Source: Pycnopodia helianthoides
Lineage: Eukaryota; Echinodermata; Asteroidea; Forcipulatida; Asteriidae
Assembly: GCA_032158295.1 (NCBI GenBank)
Contig: CM063256.1
Coordinates: 2,962,034 to 3,026,033 of the forward strand
Direction: 5' to 3'
DNA: 64,000 bases
The position numbers were made by a program, and so were the translations under genes. The notes under the pieces are model-generated. The model did no database searches. It was not told the origin of the DNA and saw nothing but the letters and a program-made list of their open reading frames with translations. Shown here piece by piece: positions 54,001 through 63,942 of the stretch (its first letter is position 1; every line of letters starts with the position of its first letter).

Positions 54001-55962
54001 CCATCTTGAATCGTTTGGCGTGCCAGATGTGTGTCTCTAGCCAGGTGTGGCTGCGTTGCCTTCGCTGGTACTCCCCTCTGAGATTGCTTGGCCGGCGACG
54101 ATGGCGTCGGGATCTTTTGGCCGGGGCAGCTGTCTCACCTTCCCCTTCTTTCCCTCGACCAGATTTTTTGTTTGCACCCTTGTTCATCTGCATGCAGAGA
54201 AAAAAAACAAGTTAATTTTTTGTTCATTAATTGGTTTTACCCTTTTGTTTTCTTTTTTTGAGATATCGCGTGACTCACAAGGCCGAACGGCCACTTCAAG
54301 GTGAGGGCTACACTGAACTGATTTGGGCTGTTGACCCAAATCAACTGACACCAGGGGCACGCTGCCACCTACTCCTGGGGCTGAAACAGGGTTACCCCCT
54401 TCACAGTCTGTAAGGATGTAGGCATGGGTGTCATCCACTAGGAGCCTGGCTGGTAGTGCAGAATGCACTACCTTCCCTTTTCACCGATGTGTGAAAAGGT
54501 ACAGCAAAATAGTATTCTTCATCCACGATGCAAATTTAACATCTGTTAAATTGTTGCGGTGACCGCTTGCTCATATAGGATTCAAACTGCCTCTAGCTAT
54601 AGGGCAATCTCGGTGGTCTAGTGGTAAAGACATCTGCTCTAGAATGGCAAAGCTCGTAGGTTCAAATCCCACCCCCTAATATGCCTTCGGATCTTTTCAC
54701 AGAACTCGGAGGAAGTACAGAGTATGCACAGGGAATGTTTGCTTTTGCATGGTATCCTCCACGCTACTAGGCATTCTTGGCTTACACAGCTAGCGCAGGG
54801 ATTCGGCGCTTGCCCTGCAGGTGGAGAGTGGTGATCGAAAGCGCAGAAATCGGCGATAAGCAGATCCATGAAATTAGCCCCTCGATGTCTCTGCACGCCT
54901 AAATGAAGCATCAGCCTCAAAGCGGACTTTTCAATCAACATTTCAATCACTTACGGCTCTTTCCTCAGATTCTCTCAGCCGCTTCGGGAGACGTCGCAGA
55001 TCGTGGCTCATGGCCGCCGACGGAGATGGCGGGGCAGTTTCTGGAACGTTCTCCTCATGCCGCCCATCGTCATGATGGCGTCCGTCATGGTCTTGAGCTC
55101 GGCAGCCCTGGCCCCCGCAAACTCAGCAACGTTGATAGCTGAGTAGAAAATGAAATCAAATGGAATGATAAACAAGCAACATAAAAATAGTCCAGTATAG
55201 CTAGTAAACTTGCGGGTAAACCATGTGCAAATCTCTTTTGGGAGGAGTGTTGGCCTCTGAAAAGAACAAAATACTCTATTCGTCTTTAGGAGAAGCAGGA
55301 CGAGCAGAGCACACAGAGCCAACACTCCTCCAGAAAGAGGTTTTTACATGGACGTACGCGCAAGTTTACTAGATAGTTACTTCTTATTTTCCGCACCATG
55401 CAAAGCTTCAAACATCACTCATAAAAACAGTCATTTCGTAAATTCTTTTTAGACTGCTAACGGCTTTTAAAATGTGGCTTTAGCCAATCTTCAGCGTTGT
55501 TGTATATGATTTTGTTCTTTTGGGTCCTTTGTTTGTCTTTCTTCTATGGTCGCCTTGCCAGTTAGTTTCGTTTTATTACATAGGTAGGGTTAGAGGCGTC
55601 TGTCTCCTGAAAAGATCAAAACATCACCGATGCCAGCAGGGATAGGCTTATGTGATTGTAGTAAGTGACTTTTAGTTCTCTGTTGGCGGGACAGACGTAT
55701 CCCCATACTGTGGTTTGGGCACTGGCCTGGTGACCATTTTTTTTTTTTTATCTTTTTCTTTGATTCTGTGCATTTTAACATGTGTTATGCCTTTTGATCA
55801 TTTGTATGTAAGGGGCGCAATATAAATTTTTAAATATTATTATTATTATTGTTGCAGCCAACAGCCTTAGCCGTAGTGGCATGATCAGACGGGGGCCTTA
55901 CCTCTTGGGTTATGAGCCAGGATGTCTCCCTCATCTTTATTGTCATCTTTCTCTTTCTTCAT
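46666..55962 (-). CDS. POP1: POP1, RNase P/MRP protein subunit (eight exons, three 1-nt frameshifts)
   Basis: POP1 is the largest protein of nuclear RNase P (tRNA 5' maturation) and RNase MRP (rRNA processing) and clamps the RNA subunit. Exons 55902-55962, 54955-55138, 53937-54187, 53423-53538, 52464-52786, 51927-52102, 49226-49409 and 46666-48085 have AG/GT borders and compatible phases. They code about 905 residues; human has 1024, mostly a longer N terminus. Landmarks: [31 protein letters not shown] (POP1 domain), [63 protein letters not shown] and [14 protein letters not shown] (POPLD domain), and [11 protein letters not shown] at the end. One base is missing at about 55013-55018, in the C5 run 52663-52667 and in the G3 run 47536-47538. 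Phase arithmetic requires exactly one extra base in each of these exons, so assembly error is the simplest explanation. Confidence 0.94.
48403..48627 (-). mobile_element. Non-LTR retrotransposon fragment, second copy
   Basis: The minus-strand frame reads [32 protein letters not shown] and [13 protein letters not shown]. This pattern ends LINE ORF2 proteins. It is close in DNA sequence to 34843-35065. Confidence 0.65.
48745..48938 (+). mobile_element. tRNA-derived SINE, family D
   Basis: caagttggctcagtggtttc (A box), ggttcgaatcccgcctcaaa (B box), cttgcatggggacttggttt and ttttcctccaacatctaaaa. Inside the POP1 intron between exons 7 and 8, antisense. Confidence 0.8.
49226..49409 (-). CDS. POP1: POP1 exon 7
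   Basis: Acceptor ttctcatag, donor gtgagt. Encodes [40 protein letters not shown] and [12 protein letters not shown]. Confidence 0.95.
50068..50181. repeat. Inverted repeat ccattttgggagtca/tgactcccaaaatgg
   Basis: 15-bp perfect arms at 50068-50082 and 50167-50181. Related ccattttgggagt sequences lie at about 3781 and 24390, suggesting a dispersed foldback family. Confidence 0.7.
50254..50670 (+). mobile_element. tRNA-derived SINE, family B, tail type 1
   Basis: gtgtcatagccaagcaatta, the B-box region gtgcgggtttgagtcttgac and ttgtgtccttaagcaagaca, then tcctgtgtgttgtgttatgc, accaagtgcacttatcgtaa and gcaccttgtaaacctttaca. Confidence 0.8.
50920..51240 (+). mobile_element. tRNA-derived SINE, family B, tail type 1
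   Basis: acatggccgagcggtctagt (A box), gtgggttcaggttcaggtcc (B-box region), ttgagcaagacacttaacca, acccagtacgcttatcgtta and taaggtgctatataaatggg. The best-preserved plus-strand tail. Confidence 0.8.
51927..52102 (-). CDS. POP1: POP1 exon 6
   Basis: Acceptor tgttccag, donor gtaagt. Encodes [37 protein letters not shown] and [12 protein letters not shown]. Confidence 0.94.
52464..52786 (-). CDS. POP1: POP1 exon 5 (one base missing)
   Basis: Acceptor catttcag, donor gtgagt. Encodes [20 protein letters not shown] and [17 protein letters not shown]. The frame shifts at the C5 run 52663-52667 and continues [20 protein letters not shown] and [20 protein letters not shown]. Confidence 0.93.
53423..53538 (-). 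CDS. POP1: POP1 exon 4
   Basis: Acceptor tatcgcag, donor gtaagt. Encodes [20 protein letters not shown] and [16 protein letters not shown]. Confidence 0.93.
53937..54187 (-). CDS. POP1: POP1 exon 3, core POP1 domain
   Basis: Acceptor tgcatgcag, donor gtacgt. A Lys/Arg-rich stretch is followed by [20 protein letters not shown] and [32 protein letters not shown] is nearly invariant in POP1. Confidence 0.96.
54258..54475 (-). mobile_element. SINE family B tail type 2, without a head
   Basis: The minus strand matches 35690-35907: tgcactaccagccaggctcc, tggatgacacccatgcctac and gtaaccctgtttcagcccca. The tRNA-like head is absent, so this is a 5'-truncated or separately mobilised tail. Confidence 0.7.
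54490..54730 (+). mobile_element. tRNA-like repeat, family C
   Basis: ctctagctatagggcaatct, ggtctagtggtaaagacatc, gctcgtaggttcaaatccca and tcacagaactcggaggaagt. Upstream it has gatgcaaatttaacatctgt, as in the copy at 31000. Confidence 0.75.
54955..55138 (-). CDS. POP1: POP1 exon 2 (one base missing)
   Basis: Acceptor ttctactcag, donor gtaagt. Encodes [20 protein letters not shown] and [11 protein letters not shown]. The frame then breaks and resumes at [19 protein letters not shown] after one inserted base. The homologous vertebrate stretch is RHMRRRAMSHN. Confidence 0.9.
55902..55962 (-). CDS. POP1: POP1 exon 1, start codon
   Basis: ATG at 55962 opens [20 protein letters not shown], with an in-frame stop about 40 bases upstream. 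Donor gtaagg. Phase 1 at the end fits the next exon. Confidence 0.8.
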
Positions 55963-56829
55963 GGTCCAAATCCACTTTTGCTTCAACTCACCGATCAAAT
56001 TTTAAAAACCAATCTGTCAGAAACCAAAAACAGAGGTAATCAATAAAGAGTGGTACGTTATTAATATATTAACTACATGTACCTTACAATGCAGATTATA
56101 ATAACAATAATAACATTAAAAATAAAAATAATAGTAAACATTGGAGTCTTATACAGTGCACGTATCCATCAATAAGATGCTCAAGGCACCTCAACAACAT
56201 TGAACAAAGACAAACACTTTTTAAGACAAGTTTTGATGTTTATGAGTTCTGAGATCCGTTCCTCATTGGGTTTCCAAATGCTGAGGCGCATAATACAAAA
56301 GTTTTTACAAAAAACAAAACCAGTCAAACCCCACGGCAACAACCGACCAGCTATGCGCAAAATTATGCCTACAAACTCTTTAATCCTGTACTTAGAACAG
56401 TAGTAAAATGCAAACCGCAAGACCAAAATAATAATTTGTACATGTAGTACACTGTGCAATGTAGATTACATGTACATTTGAAGAAAAACAATAACCGCTT
56501 TATTTTTTACTGCAAGATGCATTTTTAATACACGCTCTCGACTACCGTTAAAGTTCAATTATTCTCACTGCAGTAAATTACAAACGAATTACTTGTAGTT
56601 CACTGTGCAATAGATATTACATTTTTCAAAACCCCCCAAAACCTTCAGAGATTTTGCTGCAATATGCATTTTAAATACACGCACTCGACCACCGATACAA
56701 TTCTTGTCTAGGTCGATTTTAAAACTACATATATGTTATATTCCTTATCGCCGATGCAAAAAGAACATCCTACTAAATCAACTTTAGTCAGTGTTAGTCA
56801 ATTTTTTCCTTGTTCAACCTATTTATTAA
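55963..56829. other. Upstream of POP1: no gene recognised
   Basis: Contains AT-rich sequence, an AAT/ATA-type low-complexity run near 56100 and a dispersed-repeat-like stretch at about 56180-56400. The POP1 promoter should lie here but no motif stands out. Confidence 0.5.
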
Positions 56830-57200
56830 TCTCTGTTCTGACACCCCTATGTTCCAACACGTATGTTCCCACACCCCTATGTTCCCCCACTTCTCTGTTC
56901 CTACACCCCTATGTTCCCACACCAGGCTATGTTCCCACACCCCTATGTTCCCGCACCCCTATATGTTCCTGCACCCCTATGTTCCCACACTCCTATGTTC
57001 TGACACCCCTATGTTCCCACACCCCTATGTTCCCACACCCCTACATGCCCTATGTTCCCACACTCCTATTGTTCTGACACCCCTATGTTCCCGCACCCCT
57101 ATGTTCCCACACCCTAGGTATGTTCCGACACCCCTATGTTCCAACACCCCCATGTTCTGCACCCCTTATCCCGACATCCCTATGTTCCGACAACCACATG
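56830..57200. repeat. Minisatellite, 15-16 bp unit (acacccctatgttccc)
   Basis: About 22 copies of tgttcccacacccctat, with variants ttccgacacc and ttccaacacc. All frames are open, so the ORFs here are artefacts. Two units occur in inverted orientation at 57678-57703. Confidence 0.95.
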
Positions 57201-57287
57201 GTCCGATAACTCCTCGCGATCTACATTGTACATGCTAGGGTTAGGACTAAAGTTAGGGTTGAGGTTAGGATCAGGGTTACAATTAGG

Positions 57288-57671
57288 CAGGGCTCAACCT
57301 TAACAATAGCCCAGTGGTATAAATTGTCTGGTAAAAACTGCTATGGGCCAGTTAATACCACTTCTCAACTTGCCCTGTGGATGGGCCACAAAAAACCCTG
57401 AACCTACATGTTTAAAATGCTCATATTTCTTCCTTTTCAGATGTGAATATTTCATTTGAAAAAATTGTAAATGGATTTTTGAGTGTGTGAAAGTAACTTC
57501 ATTTGGCTAGTATTGAACTGGTTGCGATCGCTACCATTAATACATCAGAAAGATAAATTTATGACAATACATGTTTAAAATCTGGGTTACTAAAACTTCC
57601 TGGGGGCAAGTAAAATACAGAGTTTACAAGCCCAGTTGACTACTTTTCAAACAGCTTAAGCGCAAAGCCTG
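57288..57671 (+). mobile_element. hAT-like MITE, related to 18597-18946
   Basis: Left end CAGGGCTCAACC, right end GCGCAAAGCCTG. The interior has ggccagttaataccacttct, caacttgccctgtggatggg and ttcctgggggcaagtaaaat, which recur inverted at 18597-18946. No target-site duplication visible. Confidence 0.55.
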
Positions 57672-58175
57672 TGGAGTGTCGGAACATGGGGGTGTCGGAA
57701 CAAATAACCAACCTTTGTGGGATTTTGACAAAGTTTGCACTTGAAGAGTATCAAACACTCAGCTTTTTTCACCATTTTAACCTGAGGTTAGAGACTTGTA
57801 ATTTTTTCCTCATTTTCATAAGGACTCTATCTATTGGAAAATGAGTGAAGTCCATCTTTAGTAGGAAGACTATTGCGGGTGATTTAAATACAAAGTCTTC
57901 TTCAATTCAAGGTTTGTGGGAATGTAAGGATGGAACAAATTCTGTTGACTACATGGAGCGGGCACCACGTCAGCCGCCAAACGATGGAGGCAATGAAAAC
58001 TGTGCAGAGGCTCGGCATGGAGACCAGTATGGAATGAGGTACCCTGCCATGCTTCAAAACCTGCAATTTGTAAGTCTGCATTGCCAACATTGCACTTCTA
58101 AAATGACGAGCGAAGTTACCCGATCAGAAGATTGGGTTTGGTTTTGTTTGACTTGAAGACTGATGCACATTTAAA

Positions 58176-59658
58176 CAGGGATGCCAGTGACTCTTTCCTT
58201 CAGAGCCTGAAAAAAATTTGCTGCGAAGGAAAGGGGGTCACCGCCCCCCCCGACCAAAAACAATAAAAAACATAACAGCGATTTTTTTATAAAACATAAA
58301 AAAGACAATTCTGACCCCCCCCCCACGCAAAAATTTCAAGTTCTAGATGCTCTCTGCTGCATTCTGGTGCATAGAGCCTTTGAAATTGCAATATAATAAT
58401 CAAAGGCATTTTTATTTAATATAGCATAAATAGAGGTTTTATTTTTAAAAAATTGGCCAGGGGTTCCCCTACGGGTGGTGAACCCATTTCAACTGTTTTA
58501 TTCTGATTTATTTTCAGTTTACACAGAAAATAAGATTCTCTGTAAATTAAAAAGAAGTCAAAATAATTTGTTTACATAAGTGATATATTGTTTGTCAATT
58601 GAATTTCCTCAAGTAGCCCCAATTATAAAACATAAAAAAACGGACATGCTCTAACACATGCTCTAACACCGCTCTCAACATGTATGCACATGGTTTTTTT
58701 TTAGCACGGATTACGCATGTGGGATTGAGCGAGCGATAAACGTGCTTGCTCTTTTGGGGTCGAAAATGAGCATGGTTTCGCTGGTACCCGTCTTCTGAAA
58801 AAGGTGCACGCGGCATCGAAGGGAAACAGTTAACTGCGAGTTCAGTGGCCATGTGTGCTTTTCTCAATCGTTCGCTGCACACAAGAAAGTTTTTTGTATG
58901 TGATCGTGATTGATTTCAGCGGCCGGGACAACATAGATCAAAGACACACACGAAGAAAGCATTACTAATGGATTATAAATTACATTGGCCAAGGCACTGG
59001 ACACAGACTGTGATCCGTTTGTTGCGGTCAATAAAAAAAGGTATTCAAAAATTGAAAAGTGTAAATGTGCTCGGCCTTTTTGCCGGCGTATCGGCCCCCA
59101 AAAATTGCATATCGGGCCGATACGCTATAGCTTGTACGTGGGGAGAACCCTGTAAACACTGTCTCTCGACTCAAGCCATTGCCAATTAAACCTATTCTTT
59201 ACCCCTCGATCAATTTGTTTCAAATTAGCTTCTCTTTCAACATCCGTAATGACTCAATGAATGCCAAAAACTCAGTCGGTATGTCTCACAGTCTCAATGG
59301 TAACGCCAATCGTCCGCGAAACAAAATTCTCAGAGCAATTTCATGTACCGTCCAAAGATCGTGTATGGATGTACACACAAAATACATCGATACATACCAT
59401 ACGGCACCACGCACACATTCGTCAGAAAAGTCTAATCTTCGCTCAATACTTCCGGCATTTACAATACATGTACGAACGCTTGACGGCGCTTTCAAAACAT
59501 ATTAACATTAAACACGAGTCGCTCCAAACGAGCGCCGAAAATCTGTTTTCAATCAAAAATATTTTCTCCCGCCTGATGAAACACGGAGCGCCGGAAAAAT
59601 TTGGGGAAAATTTGAAAAAGCCGGAATTCCGGCAATAGCCGGAAAACTGGCATCCCTG
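58176..59658. mobile_element. hAT-like non-autonomous transposon, 1.48 kb
   Basis: Perfect 13-bp terminal inverted repeats CAGGGATGCCAGT (58176-58188) and ACTGGCATCCCTG (59646-59658) are flanked by ATTTAAA on both sides. Eight-base duplications and CAGGG ends are hAT features; here seven bases match. The interior has no recognised transposase and includes a gccgataccggcc-type fragment also seen near 18440-18515. Confidence 0.75.
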
Positions 59659-59659
59659 A

Positions 59660-60605
59660 TTTAAAACCTTTACAAGGTTCATGCTTGAGTTGGTATTCTG
59701 CTAATGATCATACAAGTATACCTTAATTGCAGTACAACCATGTATAATTAATGGAACTGTTTTCCAAAAAAATAAAACAAATAAATAAATGACAGTTTTA
59801 CTGCATTTTAAATACACTCACATGACTACCAATACAATTCTTGAGGCCAAAGCCAAAAGTGGTCATCCTGAACTCTAAATTTTCAAGTCTTTCTTTTGGG
59901 TGAAATGAGTATGTGGTTATGTAGAGTAATATCTAAAGTTTCAGAAATAAAAAAAGAAAAAGGAATACAGTCTCGTAAAACACCAATTATTTGGCAATTT
60001 TAACGAGAAATGAGCCATTAGAGTGCGACAGGACGGAATGATAATTAAACGTACAACAACTTAATGAACAGATTTATCAGATTTGTTATTTTTTATTATT
60101 GACTAACTGGTCATGGAGCACTTAAATTTAAACCAAATAGTTAACAGATTTTTTTTTATTTATGCAAAAATGCAAATATAAAAGTATCAATTCCGTCCTG
60201 TCGCATTTTTTGATCTATTAATTAATATTGAAATGCTTAATTTTGTAGCTATTTGTTTGGACTCTTTCAAACTATCAATGAAATGTGTGTTTAACACTTT
60301 AAGCATATTTGCTTTTAACTAATTCCTCTAATTAACTTAATGAGGCAATCCAAACTTTTCATGACAGGACAGAAATATGTGCGACAATATGGAAAATGAG
60401 TGCGACAGGATGGATATTATTACCTTGACTTGTATCAATCTTGGTCCATTTTGTGCACTGCCATGACTGCTGAAATGTTTTTGGGGTCACTTATTTTCAT
60501 TTTCAAACTTTAGGTTTCATAATAACCATCATACACAATATTTTTTTTATTTATTTTTTTTTTTTTTAAATTTGTTTTCTTCACACATTTGTACAAGTCA
60601 ACTAA
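59660..60605. other. AT-rich stretch with repeated tgcgacaggacggaa motifs
   Basis: Motif copies at 60024-60039 (plus), 60191-60205 (inverted) and 60401-60415 (one change). They may be subterminal repeats of the element whose ORF remnants lie at 60606-62740. No other gene seen. Confidence 0.5.
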
Positions 60606-60917
60606 TCGGTACTCTGCACTAATTTACAAGCTGATGGTATTGGGGGCAAGATTAAGTCTACCATATACAGTGATGTTAAGGTTGGTAAAGTAGCCATTGG
60701 AAATGCTCAGCAATTTGCAAATTATGCTAATGACAGGGTGCGGTCAATCGAAAAAAAATTTGTTTCACAGATAGATGTGATCAAGCAAAAAATACAAATA
60801 CATGTACCAGACAAAGTTCCTGAGGTGCCAGGAATATGGGATGAAAACTACCCCCTCCCCCCCCACCCCGATAGTAAGTTTCTTGATTCAATTGGCGCAA
60901 TCTCTTTCTTAAACTAA
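60606..60917 (+). pseudogene. Decayed transposon-type ORF, first part
   Basis: Open frame reading LCTNLQADGIGGKIKSTIYS, DVKVGKVAIGNAQQFANYAN and HVPDKVPEVPGIWDENYP. A DGxGGxxK motif followed by such a stretch is, as far as I recall, found in uncharacterised transposon-associated proteins of invertebrates. There is no start codon near and a stop ends it; a possible splice donor (gatagtaagt) lies at about 60870. Family not identified. Confidence 0.4.
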
Positions 60918-61261
60918 ACAAAACAGACAGCCTAAGCATTGATTTCAATGAAATTGTCACAGGGTATTTGAAGAAAAAAATGCAGGTGAGAATGAACTCT
61001 TCTGAGAAAAAAACCCCCAACAACAACATCAACAGTGTTGTACCATCCCTGATAGCCTGGGGCAAGTCCTCTGCTGTGTCATTGGGCATGGTTCAACAGG
61101 ACACAGTGAGAAAACCAGGCTCGGGTTGAAAAACAACTAAAATGGTATCTCTGTTCTTGCTAAATGAAAATTATCTCTGCATGTAAAGTTCTTTTGCTAG
61201 GCCTTTCTTGCACCTGAGGAGGGTTAGAGAACAGGGCCTGGAGTAAACAAACTAATGTATT

Positions 61262-62320
61262 ATGACAAAGATGTTGAGACGAATGATGTTGAGACGAAAT
61301 GATGTTGAGATGGATGATGTTGAGATGGATGATGTTGAGATGGATGATGTTGAGATGGATGATGTTGAGATGGATGATGTTGAGATGGATGATGTTGAGA
61401 TGGATGATGTTGAGATGGATGATGTTGAGATGGATGATGTTGAGATGGATGATGTTGAGATGGATGATGTTTAGATGGATGATATTGAGATGGATGATGT
61501 TGAGATGGATGATGTTGAGATGGATGATGTTGAGAAGGATGATGTTGAGATGGATGATGTTGAGACGGATGATGTTGAGATGGATGATGTTGAGATGGAT
61601 GATGTTGAGATGGATGATGTTGAGATGGATGATGTTGAGATGGATGATGTTGAGATGGATGATGTTGAGATGGATGATGTTGAGATGGATGATGTTGAGA
61701 TGGATGATGTTGAGATGGATGATGTTGAGATGGATGATGTTGAGATGGATGATGTTGAGATGGATGATGTTGAGATGGATGATGTTGAGATGGATGATGT
61801 TGAGATGGATGATGTTGAGATGGATGATGTTGAGATGGATGATGTTGAGATGGATGATGTTGAGATGGATGATGTTAGATGATGTTTGATGATGATTTGA
61901 GATGGATGATGTTGAGATGGATGATGTTGAGATGGATGATGTTGAGATGGATGATGTTGAGATGGATGATGTTGAGATGGATGATGTTGAGATGGATGAT
62001 GTTGAGATGGATGATGTTGAGATGGATGATGTTGAGATGGATATGGATGATTGAGATGGATGATGTTAGATGGATGATTTGAGATGGATGATGTTGAGAT
62101 GGATGATGTTGAGATGGATGATGTTGAGATGGATGATGTTGAGATGGATGATGTTGAGAGGATGATGTTGAGATGGATGATGTTGAGATGGATGATGTTG
62201 AGATGGATGATGTTGAGATGGATGATGTTGAGATGGATGATGTTGAGATGGATGATGTTGAGATGGATGATGTTGAGATGGATGATGTTGAGATGGATGA
62301 TGTTGAGATGGATGATATGT
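61262..62320. repeat. 15-bp tandem array, about 70 copies
   Basis: Near-perfect copies of gatgttgagatggat. Two frames are open (repeated MDDVE and repeated MLRWM). The array is interrupted by small deletions near 61880 and 62040-62070. It lies between the two parts of the decayed transposon ORF. Frames inside should not be read as a proven protein. Confidence 0.97.
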
Positions 62321-62331
62321 GGTGGATTTAG

Positions 62332-62740
62332 ATGGAGAGCAGGTTAGATGGGAGGGGGACAATTGTTGACAGTGAAAGAGTTTCACACAAGGGGACAGTT
62401 GTGCATGAGGAAACAGTCAGGTTGAGTGAGGAAACAGACACATTGCATGAAGGGGCAGGAAAGTTGAACGCATGTTGGGAACTTTCATGGCAAGTTGGAA
62501 ATTGGGTGAAAGTAGAATATGATGCCACCTTATATCCTGGGGAAGTTGTGAGCATTGTTGGAACTAATACTCAAGTTAATGCAATGGCAAAGTCGGGGGT
62601 TATTGGAAGTGGCCTGGTGGTGTAAGCAGTGATGAAACTGAGGCAGATGTGGTGTGGTACTCCTGTGATAAAGTCAAAGGAAAAATATCACCTGCTGTTC
62701 CTGTAGGTTCAAGAGGGCAGTACAAGTGTAATGAGTTATA
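62332..62740 (+). pseudogene. Decayed transposon-type ORF, second part, frameshifted
   Basis: The first frame holds TVRLSEETDTLHEGAGKLNA, then GNWVKVEYDATLYPGEVVSI and NAMAKSG. About 62600 a one-base shift is needed to continue YWKWPGGVSSDETEADVVWY and ISPAVPVGSRGQYKC to a stop at about 62742. The WVxVxYDxxLYPGEV and KWP motifs fit a small beta-barrel domain seen, from memory, in invertebrate transposon-associated proteins. Not assigned to a superfamily. Confidence 0.45.
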
Positions 62741-62742
62741 AA

Positions 62743-63301
62743 TGTTTTGCTTGATGCCAAATTGTTTTAGATTGTTATTGTTTGTAAAATTGCTGTACAC
62801 CTATTACATGTACCTACATAGACAAGTACATGTATCAGTGTGTTACACAAAAATGTTCTTTTGTTACATGATGATCTGTTATTACATGTACATGTACATG
62901 TACATGTGATTTTACTTCCAATTACTTCCAGGTTAGACTTAGCGCAAGATGTACAAAATGTATTCCAATCAATGGAGTTATCTACCGCATACAAGCAGTT
63001 AATGGGTGGCCACCCACTTCTTAAATGTACTTATCCCTATTTGTTTGAAACACTTTTAAAGACGTTCTGTTCTTAAAGCACTGGTACGTTAATCCAAAGG
63101 TCTGTAAACTCAATCAATACCAAATGTTCAAAATTATTTTGTCAAATTGCCAAAGTTGCATGTTTCATTTATATATATGGTGATTTATACACTGCCTTAA
63201 ATTGGATTTAGCATTCAGTTTAATTTGCACGTAGATATAAATGATTAAAACCATGTGGACGAAATTCCGTCCTGTTGCATTAATACCATAATTAATCCTC
63301 T
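62743..63301. other. No gene seen; end of the transposon-like region
   Basis: Contains an acatgtacatgt run near 62880-62910 and an inverted copy of the ttccgtcctgttgca motif at 63265-63279. Confidence 0.5.
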
Positions 63302-63942
63302 GGTAATTCATAGCCTTGATATCAAGGCTGTGTAGACAAGTACTTTAACTAAAACCATAGAGCAAGGATACTAAAACCTCAGCCGCCCGAATGCGATACA
63401 ACCCCAGTCCCCCGACTGACTCTAAAAAAAAATAGCACACCGCACTCTCACCATGCACACACACACAGCGCCTCTATGATGTAATTAATGTACGCAGCCC
63501 CACACACACACACACCACTATTCCACACACCGCTATCGCCCACAATCCTAGCCCGTGAGCCGTCAGGCTCACAGCCTTGACGATCTTGTACACTTCCGGG
63601 TCTTGCGGTTATGGTAATGAGTGCGCTCTTTGCATATCCACTCACCCCCCCCCCCATTTTCCACGGATTTGCGAAGAAAAACAATGAAACACATAAGACA
63701 CTCTGTGAGCCTGACGGCTCACGGGCTAGGATTGTGGGCGATAGCGGTGTGTGGAATAGGGGTGTGTGTGTGGGGCTGCGTACATTACATCATAGAGGCG
63801 CTGTGTGTGTGTGCATGGTGAGAGTGCGGTGTGCTATTTTTTTTTAGAGTCAGTCGGGGGACTGGGGTTTTAGTATCCTTGCTCTATGGTTTTAGCTAGA
63901 GTACTTGTCTACACAGCCTTGATATCAAGGCTAGGTAATTCA
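63302..63942. mobile_element. Foldback element with 9-bp target duplications, MULE-like
   Basis: GGTAATTCA at 63302-63310 and 63934-63942 flanks a 623-bp element whose arms (63311-63574 and 63703-63933) are inverted copies starting TAGCCTTGATATCAAGGCT. The left arm has an extra ~25 bp. Long terminal arms and 9-bp duplications fit Mutator-like elements. The arms contain CA/TG microsatellite runs and ggctcacgggctaggattgt. No transposase is present. Confidence 0.88.

Noticed and set aside
56733..57238. Cys/Pro/Thr-rich ORFs of 114-142 residues
   Set aside because: They are translations of the 15-16 bp minisatellite in different frames.
61299..61889. 196-residue protein made of MLRWM repeats and the overlapping MDDVE frames
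   Set aside because: A 15-bp tandem repeat keeps two frames open automatically. No start context, domain or splicing supports a protein, so it is listed as a repeat.
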